NCBI GenBank assembly: GCA_023091665.1
Contig: JALJCQ010000012.1
Location: 1,240,001-1,304,000 of the forward strand
Source of the DNA: Pythium myriotylum
Lineage: Eukaryota; Oomycota; Peronosporomycetes; Pythiales; Pythiaceae
Reading direction: 5' to 3'
DNA length: 64,000 nt
A model generated the notes under the pieces. That model saw only the letters and a list, made by a program, of their open reading frames with translations, was not told the DNA's origin and did no database searches. This document shows, piece by piece, positions 55,401 to 64,000 of this stretch. Numbering within the stretch: position 1 is the stretch's first letter; the number at the start of each line of letters is the position of its first letter. Made by a program: the position numbers and the translations under genes.

Positions 55401-57640
55401 ATTCACGATCGCAAGACATCAAACATGAGCTCGTCGATTTGAAAGTTGATGGACTCCAGCTTCTAACTGCCCCACTCGATATCGATGTCAGGTCTCGCGT
55501 GATTTGGTTACGCACTCTAGACGATGGATTTACCTACTGCCCAAGTTCATTTGGTTTACTCAAAAGAGTTGTTGCCCCTATTCCAACCAAGCTCATGATA
55601 TGGATTGACCGGAACCTGACGGTCACGAATCGCGTGGATTTGAACATTCCAAGCGTCCAAATTAACGTCACCATTGACTCAAAAATAATCCTCGAAGACC
55701 TGATTGTGTCGCTTCTTCGAGTCATCACGGCGAAACTAGCAGATTACCAGCTACCCGACTATCCCAGAGTTCTTCACGTTTACCAGGGATTTCAAAACGC
55801 CACAAGCATCAGGCTGTCCTTGCAACAACTCATCGACGCAAAGAAAGAACTGAAGTGGAAGATCGCTGGACTACACTGGCGTCATATGTGCCGGTGGAAC
55901 TATCGAGTAGTCGAGCGAACAAACCTCGCTATGCAGGCGGTCGAAGGTGTGAGAGTGCACACACCCGTTGAGTCGGATATGGTCCCATCTCCATTTGTCC
56001 ATGGTCCTCGCTTGTCGTCAGTGTCCTTTGCGTCTTTGGGTACGAGCATCAGTCTCACCGGATCCACAGCCACACAGGTAGAGCCAACTCCAGACGAGCT
56101 GCAACGACTGCAACAAGAATTCGACTCAATAGGAGAGGTGCTTCGATCGCTAGTTAATTCCGAGCTTGCCAAGCGTCAACCAAATCCTAATGTCCAGCTC
56201 ACATTTATACTCCAAGCGGCTTCCCTCACTCTCAGCTCGGCTAACAGTGACATTGTCAGCGCCGCTATGACCAACCTGAAAGTGAAGTTGAAGATGTACG
56301 AAAACCAATCGGGCAGCTTTGGTCTGACGATTCAAGATGTTTGTTGCAAAAATCTCTGTCCCAACACACCATACCCAGATTTGCTAATTCCTCATCGAGG
56401 TTCAAAATCGTGGAGTGGAGACGAGATGTTCGTGCGCGTTGACGCTGACGTGGCTCCGCCAATTGGAGAAATGAAAGTTGTGCGTCATTTTGAGGTCAAC
56501 GTCCACCCAATGCAGGTATGCGTGTCATATGATCTTATCTTGCAACTCGTGGCATTTTTTACGACAGTATCGACCACGACATCTCGTCAAGATGTGAAAA
56601 AGGAAGAGGTGAGATCTCAGTTCCTGTCTGCTCCTCAAGCGGCAAGTTCGATTACCGGAGAAGGGCTTCTTCGAAGAGCCGTGAAGGTCGCCGGAAAAGC
56701 TGCGCATCCGTTAACACAAGGGCTCGGACGTCAACGAGTAGACGGCGACCATGACCACCAGCCTTCTGATGCAAGGGTGAAGGTTGTCCAAGCACTTCAG
56801 GAAGAAGCAACACACTGGATCTCCAAAATCGCGCGTCTGGAGCCCAATAGAGCAACCATAAACGGTGAAGAGGCTGCTCTTGGCGCTGACAAGGACGTCA
56901 ACAGCACACAAGGACGGATAACGAACAGCATCTTGTTTAAACGAATTCGACTGGGCACTGTTGAAGTAATGGTATCCTTCAAGAACAAGAAAAGCAATCC
57001 GGCGGCTGCAGCTCCACAGCAACTACTCGAAGATATGCGTGGGTTCGAGGTCAAGATCCACTCGCTCGTGTATTTGGACAAAACGTGCTCTCTCATGGAT
57101 CTGCTGCTTCGCATCCGTCGGGACGTCATTCTCGATGTTCTATCGCAGGTCGGCCGGAACTTCACGAACGTTGCGAACTTCTTACGCGACCAGCTCGACA
57201 TCACTCGATGGGGAGCTTTTGATGCCCTCGCTCCACTGAAAAGTCTGTCCACAGCGATCACAGGCTCCGTTCACCCTCCGTGCCTGGCTACTCCGTCCTC
57301 CACGACTCCAGACTCGATGACAGAGATGCTCCAGCGAAGACCACGTATCTCACACGACGGGGGGAGAGCTTCAACGACGTCGCCATCGCCACGCGTCGAC
57401 ACCTCGAAGGTCTTTCAGCTGGAGCTTCCAGAGAGCCACCCGTCCAGAAGGAAGAAGCTTGCGGCGACGCATACCCGTCCGAGCGAGCCAACCAACAAGA
57501 TCGACACAACACCAAATCCAGACAACGAGGAGACAGTCACGCCGACGCCGGGAGGAAAGCCGAAGAAGATGCTGTCGGGCTTGTTTGGGAAGAGCAAGAA
57601 GCCGCTGCAGCCGGACGACGGCGACAACGCCTCCCACTAG
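49406..57640 (+). CDS. BLTP2: Bridge-like lipid transfer protein (BLTP2/Fmp27/SABRE-like)
   Basis: Rod-shaped proteins that move lipids between the ER and other membranes, often the plasma membrane. Five exons, 49406-49456, 49517-49562, 49611-50050, 50119-55054 and 55116-57640, give 2665 residues, near SABRE and Fmp27 length. The first two tiny exons encode the ER anchor (MYVALGVALLLLAFG, then IAGVLIGGVLLAIHK), directly followed by VRVGGNATLSVTIRAVHISVW, the first groove strands. The body is repeating beta-strand segments. Near the C-terminus, PPIGEMKVVRHFEVNVHP and YLDKTCSLMDLLLRIRRD match the conserved end of this subfamily. The tail is Ser/Pro/Lys-rich. VPS13, ATG2 and Csf1 are less likely because of the N-terminal helix and these C-terminal blocks. 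Confidence 0.78.
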
Positions 57641-57800
57641 AGTGACTCGGTGCGCGCGAACACGTGGGCCTTGATGTCCGTGACGAAGCTCATGCTGTAG
57701 CTGCCGCGACGACGCAGTTCTCGCCGGAACGACGTCGGCGACGCCACGGCGCCGCCTCTTTCCACCGCCTTTTTCGCCTCCTTTCAGTAGTACTTTCGTA

Positions 57801-58128
57801 TTAATACACGCCTCGCCCTTGGGTGCCATGCAGCGAACGCACCGTATCGGCGATCTTGCGCAGGGGAACGACCACGAGCAGAGCGTAGACCGCGACGAGG
57901 AAGACAAGGCTCGCGGCCATCAACGCCTGCAGCGAGCGATGAGGAAAGACGTTCCGGATACGAGTCAGACAAACGCGGCGGGGACTGTACCTTCCGAGCC
58001 GCCGGCAGCTCGCAGAGTTCCAAGTAGAGATCCACCATGAGCGGCAGCACCTGCACGCGGCCCAGCACGTAGCCCGCGCCCAGCAGCGCCACGTGCACGA
58101 GCAGCGACGTCCCGGCCTCGGCGCCCAT
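57801..58128 (-). CDS. Small two-pass membrane protein of unknown function
   Basis: Two exons, 58128-57991 and 57926-57801, with a 64-base intron (CTGAC branch, CTGCAG acceptor), give 87 residues. Hydrophobic helices lie at about residues 8-32 (LLVHVALLGAGYVLGRVQVLPLM, interrupted) and 47-67 (ALMAASLVFLVAVYALLVVV), separated by an acidic connector (DLYLELCELP). A short polar tail ends GRGVY. No family is recognised. Splice consensus and GC-rich codon use support it. It converges on BLTP2 and is divergent from RPL7. Confidence 0.68.
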
Positions 58129-58407
58129 GATCTTCCTCTTTGTCCGCGACTTCAATCGGACGCGTAACCCTCGTGTACCCTGGCGTCAGAGCGTTGGATT
58201 GACGTGGTCCACATCGGACGTCACCACAACCAGAGGTTTGCTTATTTTCTACCAATCCTATGATTTTGGAATACATTCCACCAATCGCAGAGACCTGATG
58301 CCTCCCTCCAGTCACCGAGTCGACTGGTTGGTCAGGGAGCTCTCTGTGGGCAATGGGGAGCTCCTCATGGGCGATCACTTTTCAAACCGAAAGTTCATCA
58401 AGTCACC
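58129..58407. promoter_or_regulatory. RPL7 / small membrane protein divergent promoter with CCAAT boxes and oomycete-type initiator
   Basis: CCAAT boxes lie at 58252-58256 and 58281-58285. TCACTTTTCAAA at 58375-58386 resembles the oomycete initiator plus flanking promoter region (TCATTT..CAAA) and lies 22-33 bases before the RPL7 ATG, giving a very short 5' leader as expected for ribosomal protein genes. Confidence 0.5.
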
Positions 58408-59637
58408 ATGGCTCCTGCCGCCGCTGCCCCGAAAGTGTACGTCGACTGAGCCGCCTCGCAGCCGCGCGCGTGCCGCGTGTGAGTGTCCGATCGCAATTCA
58501 TGGACTCGTCTCCTGCTCGCTAAGTCCTCCTCCGCGGAGGTTGAGCATGGATGGAATGTGAGAGTAAAGACAACCGGAAAGGCCACTTTCGCGCGCGTCT
58601 CTTCTCTTCAAATGCATGAAGGAACGGCCCTGCGCGCTCGCTCCGCTCGGTCGGCGAGCGCGCGCGTTCTCGCATCTCCTTTTGTGCGGCGCTTGTCCGC
58701 AACATCTTGGAGGATCGTGGTGTGTGTGGTTCCGCTCGCGAACCACTCCACTCAAATGCAACTATGACGGGTGTATCGGCGCCACGCGTCGCCGCGTGCG
58801 TGTCCGGTCCTTGTCCGGCACCCCGTCCTAACCTCGTGTTGTTCTCCCCCGACAGTCTTGTCCCTGAGTCTGTGCTCAAGAAGCGCCGCACCGTCGAGGA
58901 GGTGAAGGCCAAGCGTGCCGTCAAGGCCCAGAAGGACAAGGCCCACCGCGCCAAGGTCCGCCAGATCGCCTTCAAGTCGGCGGAGAAGTACGTGAAGGAG
59001 TACCGCCAGGTAAGCATTCTGAATTCGTCCAACGAATCGCACGATCACACGGCTGATATGTGTCATTTGCTTGTATTAGATTGAGCAGCAGAACGTGCTC
59101 CTGCGCCGCCAGGCCAAGAGCGCCGGCAACTACTACGTGCCGGCCGAGCCGAAGCTCGCGTTCGTGATCCGTATCCGTGGTATCATCGGTGTGTCGCCGA
59201 AGGTCCGCAAGATCTTGCAGCTCCTCCGTCTTCGCCAGATCCAGAACGGTGTGTTCATCAAGCTCAACAAGGCCACCATCAACATGCTGCGCCTCGTCGA
59301 GCCGTTCATCACGTACGGCCAGCCTTCGCTTAAGGTCACCCGCGAGCTGATCTACAAGCGTGGATTCGGCAAGGTCCGTGGCCAGCGCATCCCGCTCACG
59401 GACAACTCGATCATCGAGAAGTCGCTCGGCCACGTCGGCATCATCTGTATCGAGGACCTCATCCACGAGATCTACACGGTCGGCCCGAACTTCAAGCAGG
59501 CCTCGAACTTCCTCTGGCCGTTCCAGCTCTCGTCGCCGAACGGTGGCTACACCAAGAAGCTCCTCCACTACGCTGAGGGCGGTGACGCCGGCAACCGTGG
59601 TGAGCAGATCAACCACTTCATCAAGCAGGTCCTGTAA
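58408..59637 (+). CDS. RPL7: 60S ribosomal protein L7 (uL30)
   Basis: Structural protein of the large ribosomal subunit. Three exons, 58408-58436, 58856-59009 and 59080-59637, give 246 residues, the standard size. The start is [10 protein letters not shown] in context TCACCATGG. The basic N-terminal helix ([16 protein letters not shown]) is followed by the uL30 core: [63 protein letters not shown], and the C-terminal [14 protein letters not shown]. The first intron is 419 bases, several times longer than any other here, with branch CCTAAC and acceptor CCCCGACAG; it holds a strong hairpin (see 58632-58663). Codon use is strongly biased to C/G endings as in highly expressed genes. Confidence 0.97.
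58632..58663. other. Perfect 10-bp GC-rich hairpin inside RPL7 intron 1
   Basis: GCGCGCTCGC (58632-58641) pairs with GCGAGCGCGC (58654-58663) around a 12-base loop. It lies in the middle of the long first intron. Ribosomal protein introns often host small nucleolar RNAs, but no convincing C/D boxes or paired H/ACA structure is seen. Confidence 0.4.
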
Positions 59638-59731
59638 GCAGGGAGGGCAAGTCTCTCACTCGGCAGTTCAAATGCAAATTTTCGGTTTGACACTACACTT
59701 TCGTGTTATGCGTTTTCTCCTTGTTTTCTGA

Positions 59732-62700
59732 TCATGCTTTGGGCTGGGGACGACGACGGTCCCGTGCGCTACCCGAAGAAGGAGGCGTTGATGGGAATAG
59801 TGGAGCGGCCAAGAGAGCAGCCTTGCCGCCAGCCAGCGGCTTGGTGCGTCTTCCCAAACACTTCTCGCACTGGCAGTTGCGCTGATGAATGGCAATCTTC
59901 ATGCGACGCTTAGTCTCCGCGATGCCCAAATAGTTCTCCTTCATGTCATTGAGCTGCTCAACGGTGCGTGCGCTCGCCCAGGCTCGCACCTCGGTCATCT
60001 CGTAATCAGTGAGCTCAAGTCCCAAGTGAACTGTCGACGGTGGCGGTGGAAGTCCTAGTTCACCAGGAGCCATCCCGGCGAGGGCCTTCGTGGCTTGCGC
60101 GAGGAGCTTGGCGTTGGCGTCCACGTTGTGGATCTCTTTCGAGGCCACACACCGCGCCTGGAGGAAAAGCTTGAGCAAGGCGTGCTTGGGACTCGTTATG
60201 TCGACACTGAAGGCAACGTGCTGCCATGCAGCAGCGTTCGATACTTTTTCCTCGGCTTTGAGCGTGTGCTCACCAAACGTAAGGTACAAGAAGCCGCCGT
60301 CGCAAAGCCCGAATTCCCACCATATCGACTTGTCCACCCCGCGACGGGAAACAAGCCGCCGCAACGTCGTGTCGTCGCTCAGGGCCGAGGCTCCAATCCC
60401 GCCGTCGTCACCACTCGAGAAATCGTCACCCTCTTCTTGTGCTTGTTGCTGCTTGCGTGCCAGCACGAAGTTGCGAACCCAGGCCTCCAACGAGAACTTT
60501 CGGCGGTACGGGTCCTCATCAAAAACCAGGCCGATGTCAAGCGTGCTGCCAGGGCGTACGGCGCACATTGCCCCCCACTCGTCGCTTGGTGCAACGTCTC
60601 GAGCCGGGAATCGCAGCGAGAAGGCCTCTTGCAGTTTGCCCTCCTCGCCTTTGTCGACTGGCGCCGTAGCTGTCACGAGCGACATAACGGGTCCGAACTG
60701 GAGGATCTGCAAATGGTTCTCGCGTTTCGTCGTGTCTGACGATTCGAGAGTTCGCTTGGTGTCATCGTCCGATGCTGTTGAGCCTTCTTCAAAGCGCCAA
60801 TAGGCCACGACAGCGTCCTCGTCCTCGAGGAAAGGCCCGATAGTCATTTTTGCTGCACCCTCATTGCTACTGGTGCTGTTTCCAATGGCAGAGCCATCCT
60901 GTGGGTCCACGCCGGAGCTTCCACTTCCGATCCCGATCGATGATCCACTGGAAGCATGGAAGAGTGCGTAGCTAGACGGATTCTTCGGCTCGTCGGTGCT
61001 AAAGTGCGGCGTCGTGGAAGTGCCGATCGCGTCCTTCGCGTCCTCAGGAGCCAAACGCTTCCAGTACAAAATACTTGCGCGGGCGCTGGACGCAGCCGGT
61101 GGCTTCTCCGGTTCAGGTGTTGTCGTCTTCATCGTGTACTTGTTCAGTGGACGCACGGACGTCAGTAGTCGACTGCGGCGCTCAGTCTGTTGCAAACGCT
61201 CGCAGCAGAGCAGCGAGAAGAGGTCGTGACGGCGGTGTATGGTCGACTCGGATGGGGATCCCGAGCAGGCCTTCGTGATCGCAGCCAACGGGGGGTTGAG
61301 CTTTGCCCAGTCTTTCTGGAGAGCGTTGAGGAGTCCTCCTGTAGACTTCCGGTCGACTGCGTGGGTCAGAAGCAGCTCCAATAACCCCAAGTCGTCACCC
61401 GCCAAGTCGAGACATTTAATTGCTAGGTCGGCCTGACCGATACTACCCAACACCTTCGCGAGCCACCGGAATTGGATCGCAGTCGCACCTGTCCGAGACG
61501 GCAGCTTGGCGGAAGACGACCCTACTTCATCTTCTGTGAGCGCGTACTCTTCAAGTGCCGGGTCGTTGGCCAGGTAGACACGCATAGCATCCCTCCATTT
61601 ATGGGTGTGGAGCATCAATGACGAGATATGGGCAGGCGATAAGTGGGAGAACTTCTTGTAGGAGCTGCTTCCGGAGCTTCCGCTTCCGGCTCCTCCTGAG
61701 CCACCAGAGGCAGAAGCACCAGCACTCGACGGATTCACCAAGGCGTCGAGGACTCTGGCTACAGTGTCAGTCCAACCGAAATCGTGGTAGAGTACATCCA
61801 GAAGGCGGTCGGTGACGGGGTTGCGGGTCTCCTGGCCGCCAGTAGAGAGGAAAATGAGGAAGTCGCGCTCAAAGATGGCTTTGAGTCGACCGTCACTGGG
61901 CTCAGCAAAGCCGACCAGGAGCGGTTCAGACACAGCCATTGGGCGCAAATAGCTCTTGCACTCCAGAGAGTTGGGGTCCTGGAGAGAAAAGCAGAGTCTA
62001 TCGCCGCACGCACTGATTAGGTCGACTTTTTGTTGCATGGAGGCGTCAACTGGAAGCGAGCACAACAGCTGAGATGCGTTATCCTCGGGCTTGGGTTTTA
62101 CCAATGGCGTCACGAAGCGGACGTGGCGGTGGCTCGTGACAAACAGAAGTGTCTGCGCCATCCAGAGCAAACTCTGCGGTGATCCGAGATCTTGATGAAG
62201 ATCGTACTCCGCAACCACTGAAAGGGAGGGTGTGGCTCCTGATATTGAGAGGATAATGACTCGCTCGGTCGTCCGAACTGCTGCGAGGTACTTGAGCCCA
62301 TCTAGTGAGGTTTGTTCAGTCGTTGCTGCACCCGCATTCCACACCACATCGAGGATTCGCTCCTTCGAGGATCGGGTCTTGAACCCGGTCGACGCCTGAC
62401 AAGGCACGCTCAAATCATCCTCACTAAGAACTATTTGCTGGGGCCCTTTTTCACTGTTGTGGTCGATTGAATTAGAGAACACGTAGATCAGTCGAGTGCC
62501 GACCATAGACGCGTGCGGTGAGTTCGTAGAGAGTCGTATTGGCGAGGAAAATATTCGCTGGATTGGCTGCTGGAGAAGAATCGTCGAATTTTGGTCGACT
62601 AGATCGCAATTCGTTTGAAACCCGATCGATTTCCCGGTTGATGCGAGCACAAGCATGACGTACGAGCGATTGCCATTGTGGTGCGGGTCGCAGAAGCAGG

Positions 62701-64000
62701 TGTCTAGCGCCTCCATGGGTGACCCACATGTCACACTCGATGCAGCTCCCACACTGTCGCCGTCCATGTCTCCGTGAGGTTTAGTCTTGGTATTGACCTC
62801 AAGCATAACGTAGGTGAATCCTGCGTCCTCATCAGTCGTGTTGAGTGCCTTAACAGGGTCGATCAGCTGGATGCATACTGCCGTCTGACGTTCGTTCCAA
62901 CGAAGCTTCCACGGTAAAAGTTGGCGACCCTGGTAGTTGGTCCACACTGGCAAATCTTCCAGCTTTTCGACCTCTCCGGTAATTTGCGAGTATCGCTGGA
63001 GCTGAAACGCGATGGATTGTGGAGTCGACGCCTCAGCGTTGCGAGAAACTTGCAGTACTGAAGACGGGACGTCCTGGTAACTGAAGTATTGGTCCAGGTT
63101 GAGCTGGAACCGTGACGAGAGTGTGAGATAAATGTTGGCTTCCGCAGATGACGACACGAGCGTGCTTGTCACAGCCAGCGGTAAAATGTGGCGATGATGC
63201 TGGGTCGATGTGTATGCCGCGAATGGAGTGGTTGGCATCGGTGCATTCGTCGCGAACACAAGGACGGCACTTCCATCTTCGTGGGACGGTGGACCCGACG
63301 GTATCAGTTCGTGCCAATCGGATAGAGTCACAGGCGTAGGACTCGACGACCCACCGACGAGACGGATCTCTGCACCAGCGACACTGGATCCTGCACCGTT
63401 ATACGCATGCCAATGAACCACCAACAGCGGTGCCTGGCCGTGCATCTGGAGACTCAATTCTCCGTTTTTCTTGGCAAAATCCATGGCCTGAGGTGGTAAG
63501 CTAGAGTAAACAACAAAAGGCTCATGTGAGAAACCACTTTCTGTGTCTGGCACCGAGCTGCTGTCTCACCAGTGTAGGATGGCAACACGATACGGCTCGC
63601 GATGTCTTGTCGCGGGATTCGGTGCAAGGTCCCAGACTTCAACAACGCGGTTCTGGTAGCCGATGAGAAGCAAGTGGGGGCTCTGGCCACAGGCTGCAAA
63701 CGTCATCTGCACCACTGGAGACTGTGTGGTCTGTGCGGTGAATAGCGGCGCCACTACTGCGGCCTCTTCCTTCGTGCCGCTGCCGAGCGAGTTCTCTTCC
63801 GAAAAGGTCCAGAGCTGGAAGGAACCGTCACTGGCGCCAGCGCTGAGCGCACGGCGCGGCGTGTGGTACGCCAACGCCGTGAGCTGGCTGCTGCGGTTTG
63901 CGGCCTTGCGCGAGATCTTCTTGGGCGGGTCTCTCGCGTCAACGGCCGAGACCTTGATGCTGTTGCTGCCTTCGGATACGTAAAAGAGCCATCGGTCTCG
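59732..64000 (-). CDS. WD40-repeat protein with C-terminal LamG-like (concanavalin-type) domain, 5' end outside the window
   Basis: The visible part (exons 64000-63570 and 63500-59732; intron 69 bases) gives about 1399 residues; the N-terminus is missing. It begins within a WD40 propeller (ALAYHTPRRALSAGASDGSFQLW, LLLIGYQNRVVEVWDL). A second beta-rich region covers the next ~450 residues, then helices resembling TPR/alpha-solenoid (IQFRWLAKVLGSIGQADLAIKCLDLAGDDLGLLELLL), a disordered Ser/Gly part, and a lectin-like jelly roll (VVAYWRFEEGS, FSLEAWVRNF, WQHVAFSVD). The end carries CQCEKCLGRR and a Pro-rich tail. The propeller-solenoid order recalls coatomer or IFT-type proteins, but no family is recognised. 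It converges on RPL7, 94 bases between stops. Confidence 0.75.

Noticed and set aside
1..64000. tRNA, rRNA, CRISPR arrays, transposase genes
   Set aside because: None could be supported on reading the gaps; no A/B-box clover-leaf, array or transposase motif was found.

Overview
This is nuclear DNA from a eukaryote, most likely an oomycete of the Pythium/Phytophthora type. Three things point there: densely packed genes with introns mostly 60-105 bases long (GT...CTRAC...YAG), a Crinkler (CRN) family effector gene (LxLYxA-type N-terminus plus an HVLVxxP motif), and a mix of core eukaryotic genes with a CMP-Kdo synthetase. No prokaryotic operons, CRISPR arrays or insertion sequences are seen. 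The genus call is an inference.

Layout. 0-5.2 kb: a membrane-anchored purple acid phosphatase (-) back to back with CMP-Kdo synthetase (+), then a PGAP1-type GPI-inositol deacylase (+). 5.2-7.8 kb: a CRN effector island wedged between the 3' ends of PGAP1 and EIF2D, flanked by two copies of the PGAP1/EIF2D 3' junction and preceded by a T27-G22 homopolymer tract. 7.8-22 kb: EIF2D (-), a giant HECT ubiquitin ligase (+), APC11 (+), the ESCRT-I subunit VPS37 (-) and an LRR protein (+). 22-35 kb: TFIIIC largest subunit (-), exportin-4 (+) and MLH3 (+). 35-43 kb: a coiled-coil/TRAF-type zinc-finger/SAM protein (-), a 1.4 kb gap and a small acidic nuclear-type protein (+). 43-49.3 kb: a DASH Ask1-like kinetochore protein (-) divergent from a protein with an H4-like histone fold (+), an ABHD17-type hydrolase (-), and a small protein with PP1-docking motifs (-). 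49.4-64 kb: a bridge-like lipid transfer protein (BLTP2/Fmp27/SABRE type, +), an 87-residue two-TM protein (-), ribosomal protein eL/uL30 RPL7 (+), and a WD40/LamG-like protein (-) running off the right edge.

Most genes are housekeeping genes in head-to-head pairs sharing promoters of 97-370 bases, or tail-to-tail pairs less than 100 bases apart. The CRN island is the one clearly accessory segment: it is a recent or pathogen-specific insertion whose coding frame is broken near its 3' end. The second region worth attention is 43-49 kb, where a DASH subunit and a histone-fold protein share a promoter and a candidate PP1-binding protein lies close by, suggesting (not proving) a chromosome-segregation neighbourhood.

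Exon boundaries were placed by hand from splice consensus, reading phase and family conservation. Protein identities rest on recognised motifs; no database search was run.
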